Assembly: GCA_019614645.1 (NCBI GenBank)
Contig: JABWDB010000021.1
Coordinates: 3,968,001 to 4,032,000 of the forward strand
Direction: 5' to 3'
From: Stratiolaelaps scimitus
Taxonomy: Eukaryota; Arthropoda; Arachnida; Mesostigmata; Laelapidae
DNA length: 64,000 nt
This document shows, piece after piece, positions 34,301 to 47,000 of this stretch. The notes under the pieces were generated by a model, which had not been told where the DNA came from, searched no databases, and saw nothing but the letters and a program-made list of their open reading frames with translations. The position numbers and the translations under genes were made by a program. How positions within the stretch are numbered: position 1 is the first letter of the stretch; each line of letters starts with the position of its first letter.

Positions 34301-34669
34301 ACTCTATAAACAGAGTTTCGTTAATGAAAAAAGTCAGTTAATCGAATTAATGCCGTAGTAAAGCACGTACCAAGCAGTGCTGCTCTCGCGTGTCGTAGAG
34401 TGCCGCTGCACGAGAACTATTGTTGAGCCCGGGTACCGCAGTTCCTGTTCAAGAAACTGTATATCGGCTTGTTTTGGACGATGAGTCTTTGAGTGGTTTG
34501 ACAAAACGGGAATCTTTCGTAGAGCGTTAGTTACCGCCTTGAAAACATGCGCACTATGTATATAGGCAACCACGGAGCCGTGCCACCAAACGAGATGAGT
34601 CACTACGACCTGTCGCCATTGACGATTTAGCGGCTCCTCCCCGCACACCGGTCTCTGATTGACACGCAA
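31322..34669 (-). CDS. multi-Tudor-domain protein (5' end incomplete)
   Basis: Exons in transcript order: 34669?-34371, 34154-34054, 33942-33577, 33458-33046, 32880-32757, 32404-32151, 32018-31769 and 31563-31322, with compatible phases (at least 682 codons). Tudor region 1 has YPGSTIVLVQ, then WYRARVEKI created across a splice, then VTLVDVGDF and RLLPQGKFSFQVP. Region 2 has ALPWGNGWQRGEV, then VWLIDLGFSTAMPAKNLRVLP. A third, weaker region ends SVTLLNLDGGDLYVTVSE. Such proteins bind methyl-arginine ligands, usually in piRNA/germ-granule pathways. No start codon is found: the first frame has a TAG just before it that could serve as a splice acceptor, so upstream exons are missing from this model. 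An alternative junction (34070 to 33892) would remove 22 residues from region 1. Which Tudor family member it is cannot be told from this. Confidence 0.8.
34285..34332. repeat. perfect inverted repeat, 21-bp arms
   Basis: Arms 34285-34305 and 34312-34332 are perfectly complementary around a 6-nt loop (ATAAAC). It lies in the first recognised intron of the Tudor gene, about 40 bp from the exon that ends at 34371. Confidence 0.95.
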
Positions 34670-37222
34670 GTCCTAATCGACATGAACAAGCATCGTGGAT
34701 GAATACCATAAACATTTTTCTGGCGTTGCCGCAGACTGGATTTGATTCTGAACCAAATTATTGTCTATATATGGAAATACAAATAGCAAGCACAGACTAC
34801 GATGTCGAACGGGTAAATTTATTCATCATTGGGTCTTTAAATGTACAATAATGAGAGAAGTCGTTGGGGACAGGATGTCAAGCAGAGCCTGTCATGGTCC
34901 CAAGGGAGACGATAGCATTTCCTCTCTGCATAGCGAGGGAAACGCACTGCAGAAGGAAAGATCCTGCGCACTTGTCCCTGGTGGCGCGGATCAGCCTGCG
35001 GTAGCCCTTCAAGGGAGTTAGCTGTGAAGAGGCCGTGGCCGCGTAGGGTTGCGAAGGCAACAGGGGTAAAACGTGAGTTGCCTGGAGGGCAGCGTAATTC
35101 CGTAGCTTGGCCCGCTCCGTATGGAAAGCCGGGTAAGCGGGGTACATTGCACAGTTGTCGGCATACGAGGGACTACGATATTGTATCCACACGGTGGTTC
35201 GATGATTTCCCAGTATATATATATATATATATATATATATCTTATATATATATATGGGGTACAAAAATTAACTACCTGCGCAATTAATGCTTGAATAACT
35301 TAATTTTCCATTACTGTGCATTGCCACTGATTGTTAAGACTGTAACCTAGCCGACATCCAGCTACGCAGGGCTCGCCTCCATCTACACTCGCACACAGCG
35401 AACGAGACGGAGAAGTCGTATTCATCTCAGTCGGTCAGTGCAGCGCTCCTAACCTAACATAATAACTTACCTTTGCAGGTGGTCTGCACACAAGACGATA
35501 CTGTCGCCCCTTTCCCGATATCTCCTGCTGACAACGCATTCGTTTTTGAGAGGCTCACTACTTTCTGACAAAATAAATCAACCAGACCTAATACGTAACA
35601 TCGAATTGAAATGCCGCTTCTGTCTGCCCTGATCATGACATCACACGAAAACGCGAACTGGAATCGCGCAACGATCTAGTTTAAAATTTCTGTCAAGGCG
35701 GTTTCTTCCTGCTTGTAGCCTCTCTTTCAGCTCAGCCGAATAGTTCCATAGGTACTCGACTTCGTTTTCTTAACGGCCGCGCAAGGAACTGTCTGCTGAT
35801 TTAGAATTATTAAGCGCCATATTACAAACTGACGTTTTGTATGTCAATGTCATGATAACGGTATTATATAAATTTTCCGGGCTGACTAACAGCCAACATT
35901 TAATGACCACGATACTGCTTCCGGCGTTGCTTCACAAGACGGACTCCTTTTAAATGGTCATTATACCTAAAAGAACCTGACCTCTCAATACTTCCTTTGC
36001 TTGGATAGTGTTGTTAGTAGTTGCCTAAAATTACTTCAAGGACTTACTCATACTACATCATTTCAAGTGGGATCCTGACTATTCATACACAAAGTCCGAT
36101 AGCAAACTCAGCTGATTGTGCAGCCAAAGAACATATTGTGGTGGCTTTTACTGCAGGCTGTCGATAAAGGTTCATTTGTACCGTTGTGTTCTCTGGTGTC
36201 GATAATATTAGATGTGGGACCAATGTCGAATTGACGGACTCGCTATATTATCTTCATGACGAAAACCGTTACGATATTTAAGCGGCGAAATGATAAAAAT
36301 GTCCAAAGGAAAACGTGAATGAAAGTCAGCCGTTTTTTTTCTAAACAAAACCATTTTACTGAAAATATGGTTGTGTATATTTCTTTCTATTTGAGAACTC
36401 TGACAATTGTTTCGACGTATTATAGTTTGATACCTATGATTGTAGATACGTCCCAAGAGACACACCCCATACTGACACTTAGAAAACGTGTGATAGCTGC
36501 CAGGGCACAGCAACGGAAAATTTCATCTTGGATCGAGAAAACGTAGAGATGGTAGTATAGGTAAGCCTAAAGATAAGAACGGCTCTTGACTAAAAAGGCA
36601 GCTAGCATCGGTAGTACTTAAGTAACTAAACGAACCTTTTCGGACTAACGCCCACAGGTCGTATTCGAGCCTTCTAAACATTTTAAAGGCAACTAGCCTA
36701 AAGTTGCCCTGGGAGTGTAGCTATTCAATGGATGCTACAGTCATCACAATAAAACAGATATTCATTTGAGTTCCTTAGTCAGAATTCAGCTCGCTATTTT
36801 CTTCCTCGGTGGAATCTTTCGTGCAGTTCACTGAGAACGCAGAATACGTCACCCATCCGATAGAAATGATCGGCGATATTCTCGACAATTTGCCGTTGAT
36901 CATAGTTCGCCAGGCAAAAGACAAAGCTGGATGGAGTTTCGTCTATACTCCGCTGTTATACTCGCTGGTTCGTTTCTCTCACATATTGCGCGTACATCGT
37001 TTGCCGTAGTATGTGTATTAGCCGACACGCGCCCCGCAGCTGAGAGTGGACCTTGACGAGGCGGCGCCGATGATGTCGAGCCGAGAAAGGGTGAAGGAAC
37101 AGGAGGAATAGCCGAGGGAAACGGTACGAACCCGAGGGAAAAAATAAAAAGGTCAACCAACAAATTCGTTCATGTGCCACTTGTGAATCCTCGGTAGAGC
37201 AGTGATTGGCACGTAGAACGCC
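34670..37222. other. spacer with a GC-rich repeat-like block and TA microsatellite
   Basis: From about 34850 to 35205 the sequence is markedly richer in G and C than its flanks and abuts a TA microsatellite (about 35213-35256). It reads like a 5' fragment of a retroelement, but no RT motif is present. From 35280 to 37200 I see only short frames. The region next to 37223 must contain the promoter of the glycine-rich gene. Missing 5' exons of the Tudor gene may also lie here. Confidence 0.4.
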
Positions 37223-40200
37223 ATGAAGACGGTAAGTGCCAGACAGTTTTCGACAGGAATTACCATAATCGTTAGATGCGTTCATTCGTATACGCTATCG
37301 TGCGTGAATCATAGATAATGATACGCATGAACAATACCCATCGCAGGTGGAAATTTAGATTTTTGAAATTGAAGACCTGCGGTTACGGTTCAACACGGGT
37401 AGATCTGCGTTCTTCCTCTTCTCTTCGCCGAACTGTAATCTCACTGGATACTTTGTGCCCGAAGCGATAACAACGGAGCTTGTCAAATGCAGTAGGAATG
37501 AAAGATAGAAGTCGCGAAATACTTAGAAGAATCTTGTCAGGATGATACTAAACAAAATTACTTGAAATAGTGCGACCCTTAAAGTTTCACCAAAACAAAA
37601 GTTGATTGCTGAACGAGACGGCTGTTTTAACCGATGGGAAAGACTCATATTTGTGTCATAATTAAATTGAATAAAAATAACTACCAAAACGGTGTCGTTA
37701 AAAACAGCCCTCAAAGGAACACACTTTATATCTGACACCAGAAGTCTGATGTTGGGATAGTTCATTTTCGGAGTGACATTTCCAAGTAAAAGTTCATCGC
37801 TTCTCGTTATGCGAAATTTATGAAATAATTTACCATACTGGTGTAGTTGTTCATGGGCCTGTTCATATTCTCCAACCGCGGGGTGCAATTATAACTTGAA
37901 TTTTGAATAATGTCGAAGTTAGCTTGGGAAAATCAATCTATTCTGTATAGCAAGATAGATTTTTGAGTATTTGCAAGATTTGAGCATGCCCTTATTATGC
38001 AACAAAAATATACAATGACTCACTTGTGCACAAATTATCGTCGTAATGAGCTCAACTGTAAGCTTCATAACTCGATGTAGTTTATTCCAAGCATGATTTT
38101 TTTTCTAAACCCACGTTTTGACTGATATATAACGAAGTGTAAGAAGAAAATGAGTGTGCTATAACCGTTGAGTAGCCCACTATCTTCGTAAAAATCGATA
38201 GCAAAACTCGGAAAGACGATCTCTGTGCTAGAACGCATGTCACTTCAAGCCAAAGCGACCAAGGAAATATGAGCTGTGCAACCTTTATATTTTCCACTCG
38301 GCGAACGCCCGGTTGTAGGAGGAGATAATAACTAACCGATGTAAACTGCTTTGCACCCCTCCTTTCTCCTGAGTGGGGAAAGACACGTCTCAACGAACAT
38401 CGACCTCAAAGACTGATAGAGTTCGCTCGACATGAATCTTCGCATTACAATCAATGAAATAATCATAGATAAGTTTGACAAGTAAGCATCATTAGAAGAC
38501 ACTTACTGTATTCAGATTCGGTAGATGAATGTGAATATTTGCACATCTGTACGACGTGAATACCTTTAGTACAATCTATGAATCACCACCCCGTTATCTA
38601 TTCTAGTGGCATTTAATTGCGTTGGGGCTGTTGGCCCTATCGCTTCAGACGGGCGCAGAGGAATCGACCACAACTGAAGGGTCGACAGGTTCGAGTGAAG
38701 GAACAAACGAAGAAGCCCGTGCTGAAGCTTCGACCGTCGAGGCTCCTTCTGACAAAAATGTGACAGAGGGTAACTCGACCGCACTAGAAGAGAGAGGAAT
38801 CTTCCCTGGAGGTGGTTACGGTGGAGGCTATGGAGGTGGTTACGGTGGAGGCCATGGAGGTGGTTACGGTGGAGGCTATGGAGGAGGACAATTCGCCCAA
38901 GGCTTTAATCAGGGCAGCCACGCTGTAAGTGATACATTCGAGTGATATTTGTCGTTATCTGGTAAACTGTATATTTTTCCGGACTCTACAATGACGAACG
39001 CGTGGATATTCATCGAATTCACTAGGGAAGGAACATTTGAAATGGATCACGTATTTATTTTTATTTATTAGAAATATTCTCGTCGTTATTTCAGTCGAAG
39101 TCTATTCGAAGGTCAATCACACAGCTATCATAGTCATGCTCGAGTGTTGCATATGATGTTTTGAGACGCTTACTAACTCCCAATGAAGTGCAGCCCGCCT
39201 AGTTCTAAATCTATATCGATTTTATATATTACATACGTATCGCTAAATCGTCTTCTTCACAGTCTGGAGCATCTCAGGGCGCTGCCGGTTACAACTATAA
39301 TCAAGGCGCGTCAAACACGAAGGCGTTCGGCAACAGAGAGACTTACGGATCAAAGGAATCGTTCGGCTTTTCAACGGATAACGCTCACGCACAGGGCGCT
39401 GGCAAGCAGGCGCACGGTTCACAATACGCGGCTGGCAGCGGCGCCTCTGGCTATCAACAGGCTGGTCACGGAGGCGGTTACGGGGGTGGAGGCGGTTATG
39501 GGGGTGGGGGTGGTTACGGGGGTGGAGATGGTTACGGGGGTGGGGGTGGTTACGGTGGCGGTTACGGAGGAGGCCACGGTGGATATGCAGGGGGCGGTGG
39601 AGCATACCAGGGTGGAGGTTACTCCGGTGGTGGGGGCCACGGATCTTACGGAGGTGGAGGTTACTCCGGCGGCGGGGGTTCATACGCGCAAGGTGGAAGC
39701 TACAAACAGGGCGGCAGCTATTCGCAGGGCGGTGGATACGCACACGGAGGTATGCACCGGCCGATATTGTTGAAATATAATAGCAATTAACTCTACTAGA
39801 ATATGTTTGTAATGATATCGGGAATCAGCTACTAAACTCCAATCTCAATGCTGAGTACATGCTCATCTGTCTATTTCTGGTGTATCGGCAGTCGTCCCGC
39901 TGTAGTGCTTACATGGAGCTCTTTAGAACTTTTTCGTAACTTTAGATTCAACAAACATTCTAGCCAAAAAAAACAAACAACCTCAACGATATTTTTGTAA
40001 TTTTGGGCCATTTTAGGAGGAGGCCATTCTGGTGGAGGCGGATATTCCGGAGGCTACGGCGGAGGTGGCCACGGCGGTGGTGGAGCAGGTACCTACAAGG
40101 TAATCGCAGTAATTCCGATTGGAGGCGCGAGCTACGGAGGAGGCCACGGTGGTTACGGAGGTGGCGGCCACGGAAGCTCCACATACAAGGTCGCTCAGGG

Positions 40201-43200
40201 CGGTAGTTATGGTGGAGGCGGTGGCAGTTATGGTGGAGGTAGCTATGCCGGTGGAGGTGGTCACGCAGCGGCGGGAGGTTTCAAGCAAGAAGGCGGCTTT
40301 AAAGAGGAAGGAGGTTTTAAGCAGGAAGGTGGATATGTGGCTGGCGGAGGAGCTCACCAAGGCGGCGGAGGTTTCGTAGCCGGTGGCGGAGGACATCAAG
40401 GAGGTGGAGGCGGCGGCGGAGGACATTACGGAGGCGGTGGCGCCGTAGTCGGTGGGGGTGGAGCCCATAAAACGTAAGCAACACTGGTGAAAAGTTATTT
40501 CTTTTTACGAAATTGCGATAGAGCACATACATATAAAAAAGTATGTAAGTAAGTTATTTGAAGAGGAATAGGCACGAAAGATAAAGACCAGCATAAGATG
40601 ACGGTCATTATAACTAGTAGTTACTTCACAGAATCACATTTCCAGTTCCTTCTGGAGAGACACGAAACTTTCTGGAAACCAAATAGCTCAGTTCTGAACA
40701 ACTATATTTACAATTTTCATCTTCTTTCTTCTTCTCGTCTTCTTCACTGTCAAGAAATTTTCATATTATACACAAGTATGAACAAGATGTGATCGGTATT
40801 TAACTGTTTTGTTCGGTCGCTCTAGACGAATCCTACGGAAGAGATGATTTCCTCAATATAGGAATCCCTTTATCAAAAATAGTCTGTCTACATTTTCTCC
40901 TGAATTATTTTCTAGGGCTCACGTTGGTATTATATCTAGATCCTTGCTGGAACCGTTCATGTAAACGCTGAGTGGATATAAAAGCAATGAAAATACAGTT
41001 GCTGATCTAAGATATCTGACAGCTGATTAACATTCGATTCGAAGTCATGAAAATATGTTTGCATCGAGCACCCGTTTGCCAAGCCGATCTTGGTAATTGG
41101 AAAACGTGCATCAGTGACCGAGATGGCGACGTAGGAGAATTGATGGTCAGCCGCCGAAGGTCCTGTCCATTTTCATCTTCGTGAACTTGTTGACAGTGGC
41201 TCCGTACCGGTAGATCTGTTTTTATTCTGTATCGCGTTTCAGCCGAACTCTCGTCCTTCCTTATGACACGAGTATTTCGAGGGTGAGCTGTTTGTTGCTA
41301 TGAACTCATTGGCAAAATTTAGACGTGAGGGAAAATTAATAGATACCTCGTCTCACTGCGTACGGTTACCCTACCAATACAAAAGTTCATACTCTATCTG
41401 CCCACAGAGAGAGAGAGCCAGCAGCAGCATGCTACTGTAGGAGTACATGTATTTAATACACACGGATCTAAAGCGGACGGAAACGAATTTAAATGGTAGA
41501 GGTCTTCCATTTAAATTCGTTTCCGTCCACTTTTGCCGACCGAGTAATAATGTTGTTGACCTGCTTTGCAGATATTGTCGTCAGGATACAATTGTAGATG
41601 GTTCGTAGATGCTAGCAAAGTTGCATCCTCCCATAGCAATGTCTGCTATAAGCACGATGACTGTCGCTCTTGATATGTGGTTCTGGCCATGCTGGCGGTC
41701 GTCGTTAACGACGACGACGACGACGACAATGATTCTGTCGTTGACTCTGATGACGATGTTATATTGCTTGCTCATGTCGATGTCGCAGGGGTGCCCGAGC
41801 AACAGCAGACAGCGGTCTTTCTATCTTCCAGAAAACGAAATTACTTTGACCATTTTCATCGTTTCGGGTTGGGTCTTCCCCATCGCGACCGCTGGCTCCA
41901 GAGCTAAGCGAACTTCTATATCTCTCTGCTTGGCCAGAGGACAAGTCATGATTCGGCAGGTGATGCCGTCAACTGACATCAGATATGGCTGAAATACAGA
42001 TGGCCTCAATGTAAAGGATGACTTTATGAGTAGACGACAACATTTTGATGGCAAAATTATACATACATGCTTGCAATACTATTTCGTGATAAGGTTTATC
42101 GTTGCGGCTGTTTGTGACGTCGTTATAACTTTAAATCAAGTGCAATTAGTTAATCAGGCCTTATCTAACCACTTTGACGATTGAAGTTGTATGCAAAATG
42201 TTTTATAACATTTCACCCTTCGCTTTGTTTCGTGTATAACTAAGTAGAACTTCCTTTTTTTTACTAACTTCGTTTTCACAACTAAGCAGATATTACTCTA
42301 TTGATACCAAGAGAGACAAATGATGTAAACGCTCCCATGTCTTAGCACTCGACTTTTGAAGCGCCATATTTTGTTTTCAAAGGCTCCGCTATAGTTATCT
42401 CACACAAAAAGTGGCTGTTTTCACGGATAAATCTATCAGAAATGCCTCACGATGTCTTGCGTTATTGTCGCGAGTCAGACAATTATCTCATTGTCATGTA
42501 TTTGGTAGAATCGAAGCTTCCTTCAGTGGGCAGACCTCATCTTGAATGATGGCTGTGCACCTCGAAGAAATATTTATATAGGCTGATAATCATAGTTGTA
42601 CAACGGTTGCGGTTGGTTGTTTGACTTGTCTCATCACCCGAAAGAGATGCGATGATATATATGACTGCAAAAAGTCAGCCGCAGGTTACTCGTACGTTAC
42701 TCAAAAAACAGTCCCTAACATAAACCTGTGAATATATAACAGCTTAGAGACTAGCCTCTGTTTACAAGTCAGTACTTCACTAAACATTGCATTTCGATCT
42801 CGCTCGCCGAAACGCTATGTTCGTAGTTGTCTCTGGCAGAAGATTTTTCTACCGGTTATCGAAGCAAATCACAACCTCATTCAATGACTATGATGAGGTA
42901 ACGTAGAGAGGCCCAGGCAATCAGCACACAAGATGAGCAAGATGTCGCATAATCTGAGTATAGTTATAGAGTATGTGCTAATCAAAATAATCGGTTGCCT
43001 TTTTTTTGTTTATACACCATTTACCTCAATAATTGCTTGCCACTTTATCTACTTATCCAATTTATATCCACAGACGATGATACGAAATAATGCTGTAAAT
43101 ACGTGGTGTCTATAAGCGCTCGTTTTGGGCATCTTGTGTCACACATCTCCTGTGTGATATCTAGAGATTAATCTGTCGATATTCGCTTTCTCCGATACTA

Positions 43201-43867
43201 TCAGACTTCCCAGCGACATGCATGGGGTGATAACGTGGAAGAATTTTGAAGTCGACAGCTTCCTATTGTGGTATGATCAATAGCAAGCATATGTATAGAC
43301 ATATCATGTGTGTACCACAGTCAGGGATCGTGGATTATTGATTCTGCTGCCGGTATTCCCTGACTGCACTAATCATAATAAGCTGGGAATTGTCAAATTA
43401 TAGGGACAATTCCCATAGGAACTCATCGTTTAGCAAGTTTAAACAAGACGACGTTTCACCCAATGATCACAACTAGTCATTTAGGCGTCGATTTCATTAG
43501 GCAATTTGCTTTTCAGTTGTCGTCCAAGTTATGCTGTTATGGCGTTAAGCCTGTTCTATCGCTCACGAACTCCGTCTCGATGCCGTAATTCCAAGTGACG
43601 TCAAATTCTTATTCTATATTCTATTGCAGACTGAGCTTCGCTGAAGGCGCAAAAGCCGAGGGCGCAGAGGCTGGCCAGGCGGCCTATAAGTACGATCATG
43701 GCCAATCGGCACAGAAGTCGTTCGGAACAAAGGAGACTTCAGTTACCAAGGAGTCATATGGTTCCGAAAGTAGCGCGAGCCACGCGCAGGGTGCTGGTCA
43801 GCAATCCCATGCCTCACAGGGTAGCCAAGGATCATCAAGTTCGGCTGGCAAAGCGGTCGTCTTCTAA
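37223..43867 (+). CDS. secreted glycine-rich structural protein (cuticle or silk type)
   Basis: Five exons: 37223-37231, 38607-38924, 39263-39749, 40017-40473 and 43630-43867; all phases fit, giving 502 aa. Exon 1 encodes only M-K-T. Joined to WHLIALGLLALSLQTGAEE it gives a classic signal peptide. Residues about 20-60 are Thr/Ser/Glu-rich. Then come GGGYGGGYGGGHGG repeats, a non-glycine module (110-160, NTKAFGNRETYGSKESFG), a long GGGGYGGGG region, GGFKQEGGFKEEGG repeats (about 360) and more poly-Gly. The last exon repeats the exon 3 module (QKSFGTKETSVTKESYG, SHAQGAGQQ) and ends AVVF. An in-frame TAA directly after the exon 4 donor would give a shorter product if intron 4 (3.2 kb) were retained. 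The poly(A) signal AATAAA is at 44009-44014. Likely extracellular, cuticle- or secretion-associated; exact role unknown. Confidence 0.85.
41475..41528. repeat. perfect inverted repeat, 22-bp arms
   Basis: Arms 41475-41496 and 41507-41528 are exactly complementary around a 10-nt spacer. It lies within intron 4 of the glycine-rich gene. Confidence 0.95.
41840..41988 (-). CDS. possible ML (MD-2/NPC2-like) domain exon fragment
   Basis: A minus-strand frame follows a good acceptor (TGTATTTCAG) and reads GITCRIMTCPLAKQRDIEVR, continuing with LALEPAVAMGKTQ. The C-x(4)-CPL spacing followed by an alternating hydrophobic strand resembles the second half of ML lipid-binding domains. Another snippet on the same strand at about 41745-41800 (GHPCDIDMSKQYNIVIRV) resembles the first half of such a domain, but lies downstream, in the wrong order. 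No complete gene can be built. This may be chance similarity or debris from tandem ML genes nested in the intron. Confidence 0.2.
43318..43415. repeat. two short perfect inverted repeats
   Basis: Arms 43318-43327 / 43357-43366 (CAGTCAGGGA) and 43384-43394 / 43405-43415 (TGGGAATTGTC) are each perfectly complementary. Both lie in the same intron as the 41.5-kb hairpin, 215-310 bp upstream of the last exon. Confidence 0.85.
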
Positions 43868-44014
43868 ACTTCAACGATAACGGTCTCGTGATCCAAAACT
43901 TCTGTAGCAGAAGATCGCAGTCCACTCGGACGGATGCAACAAGGGAAAAAAACGAAACTGTGATCACTGTATTGTTGTATGCATATGTACCTATCTTTTT
44001 TCTCGATCAATAAA

Positions 44015-47000
44015 AAAGATTATCTTTAATTTGTACGTAAGGCTGATATGTTGCCTTCAACGCATCCTGTATCTTTTAGAAATCTAACAAAATACCTCTT
44101 GTATCTGGATGCTGGTGGGGGGATGAGGGGAGTAGAAATGACCGGTTATGATACGGGGATATTGCGTCTTATTATGTTCCTCGAGGGAAAACTGATACTG
44201 GTGTCACTTGAAAGACGAAGGAAAGTCGCCTCTGTGTGATGGGTATTGAGGCGATTTGACCACGCTGTTCACTGCGTTGCGTCCTGTTTACCTTTGCTTA
44301 GATAGATAAACACGATGGAGTCTTCTACTACGAAGGTAATTCAATGTCAAACAATAGGGAGGGATATAAGAGTAACTGGCAGTGGCAGGATATCTCGCAG
44401 CAAAGCTACTGGGAATCTTTGCTTGGATCAAGGACTGGACCAGATAACAAACTGCTTTGATGTCTTAGACACGACGGAGGGTTCGGGGAAAAGATATAGA
44501 TGAAAATATCTGACGAATGAATAGTGAATCATGAATAGTTGGACTACATTATTTTCGAGACGTCGTTATCGTTGATATTAATCATAAATACATTTATAGC
44601 TCAATGTTCAGTATAAAATCAGAAGTGCTCCGTCGATTAACGTGCCTCTACGTAAATAAGACACACGCCTATGCGAACTGTGTCATTTCTCCAGATCTAC
44701 GTGTTTTTAATATCGTGATATCCTCTTCAGGAGGGTCATATCCTATCAAGGTCTTAGAATTAAAAGGACTTATTAATTGTATCCAATTTTCAAAATTCGA
44801 AGCCGACCACCTCGTCCCGGAAAACTCGTCAAATTCAGTCCATGCGGCCTCAATTGCTCGTTCCTAACGGGTCAGAGAGTCAATGCTGCAATAAAGAATC
44901 TGTTCATTTTCGGCCAAAGATCGACCTAAGAATTGGATATAATGCTGACGATGATAACAAGTCATTTATAATACTTTGAATGCTCATTATCTTCTAAAGC
45001 CAGTCTAATAGAATGTATCATTCGTGTCCTCTGACAGATTACCACGCATATGATAATCAGTCGTGTGTCAATCGTCAACGGAGTGCGATCGTCAGAGGAT
45101 TTTTAGTTTCTCTCTCGCTCACTTAGCGAGCTGCGCTTATATTTCAGTCACCGAAGGCTGAATACGTGTCCATTGCCTACGAACACGTGCATATATTGCA
45201 ATGACCCTACGCATCGAAGGATGCACTCATACAGAGCTAACAGATTAAAAAAAGCACTCTTGTTTAGCGGTTGTTGTCGAACGGGAAACTTCAAAGCATT
45301 TCTGTTCAATTATTGTTGTGGAATTTTGTGGACAAGTCAATCAGTCAAGCATACAATAATTAGAAATTATTTGGGGCGGGGGGAGGTAGTTGGGGATCAA
45401 GGCCGAGGCCGTCATTGCAAATAAATAGCTTTGATTTCGTAAAGTGGAGCAGTGTAAGCTATAATAAAGCTATTAGGCATAAACTACGCTCTATAATAAA
45501 TATTCGATACAGATTTTGTAATCGCAACAAAATCAGTCAGTCATTTCAACTTTGGATTATTTGGAATCGCATTTGCTAATGCCAACTATAGTACAACTTC
45601 AAGTGTTTAAGCTGCGAGATATGGAACAAGCTATATCACCATTGTATTTATTGAGTGTCAATTTCTAATTGAATACATTTGATTGTCTAGTTATATCAAG
45701 CTAAGACAGAAAAGTTTGGCTAGCGAATTCCCGCCTTTACCGAGTTAGTTTCTATTGGTCATAATGTTACTCCGCTATTGATCTATAGCAGAGGTTGTAT
45801 TCTTCGCCGAAGCACTCGCAAAGAAACGGAACAGCTACACACGACAGCCCGTTACGTTTCGTGATGTCAGTTAGTCTTTGTACGAGACAGTTGAGCATGA
45901 GAGTGTGATAACGTAGAAATCCTTTATAAGGTGCAATGCCATCAGCTTTGCTTGAATCAAGGTCATATTTAGCGAACGTAGGTTTTTGTATTGTCTTCTA
46001 GTTTGCCTGGAGCTGTAAACAAGCATAAATTCGTGTTGAATTATTCTATTATCGCGCAATGAAATAAACAAATGCATAACGCAAGTAAACTATTAGGTGG
46101 CTATAAACAGATAAAATATTTGTTTAATTATATAATTCCAACAATATTGCAGTTGATGACGTTTCATGACAATGGGCGAGCTATCAGGCGAGCTACCGAA
46201 AATAAACTGGTGCAACAATCGGATATATATAATAGTGATGACTCACATTTTAAATGGGAAATTCTCATGTTGCCAATAAATATTCGAATAGATACAAAAT
46301 ACGTGTGGAACGTGTACGTAATACATTTCTAACGACGAGTCTGAGTCATCTGTTTCGCTCAGATTTGCATCTGATACGGATTTCCACACAGATCTCAGAA
46401 GAAGGTACGTAGAATATAAAGACGATAAATGCACGGTATCCCTAGTGGAGTGCAATTAATAGCAACGCACAGTGCTCTTCGATAGCAACAGTCAGAGGGT
46501 TGCGATCCGGAACTCAATCTGTTTTCATCAGAACTCATTGTAGCACGCTGTTGCCTTTCCTGTTGCGAGAGATTTTCTATCGTTCATCGCCTCCATCATC
46601 TGAGGGCTGTCCACCCGTTGGGCAGTACCCCAGCTTCTGGAACTCCGAAAATGTAGATCTGGTTTTGTTACCAACGTCGTTGCCATTGACTCATTGTTGA
46701 AAATAAACAAGAAAATTCCCCAGAGCGAAACTTCGCGCCGGCAAAGTGCGCGTCGAAGACACGCTTGAGAACACTTTTTCATCGTCGTCGGTCAGAGCAC
46801 GGCACCCGACGAACGAGATATGACCAAATTTGATCTACGCGAAACGAGACCACATCGAATAATATGAACATTATAGCTATATTGTATTATATTATAGCAT
46901 TGGGGGTTGTAGAGTAAGAGCGAACGAGAGGGCCGGTATTTTTAGAAATGCATCTAATACTGCCGTGTACGGTTCTCTCCTCTAAAAACTTCCGCTGGCA

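Noticed and set aside
38805..38890. regular repeat resembling a CRISPR-like or tandem array
   Set aside because: The periodic GGTGGTTACGG units are codons of the glycine-rich protein, not spaced repeats.
39243..39743. 166-codon His/Arg-rich minus-strand frame
   Set aside because: It is the antisense shadow of the glycine-rich exon; its composition follows from GGN repeats read backwards.
39183..39773. 196-codon plus-strand frame rich in V/T/E
   Set aside because: It is an out-of-frame reading of the glycine-rich exon 3; the true frame is set by splice phases and the repeat structure.
41700..41735. runs of Asp or Val around 41.7 kb
   Set aside because: They are a GAC microsatellite translated in different frames, not evidence of an acidic protein.
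46072..46332. 86-codon plus-strand frame
   Set aside because: It is AT-rich and of random composition, without splice sites or similarity to anything in the window.
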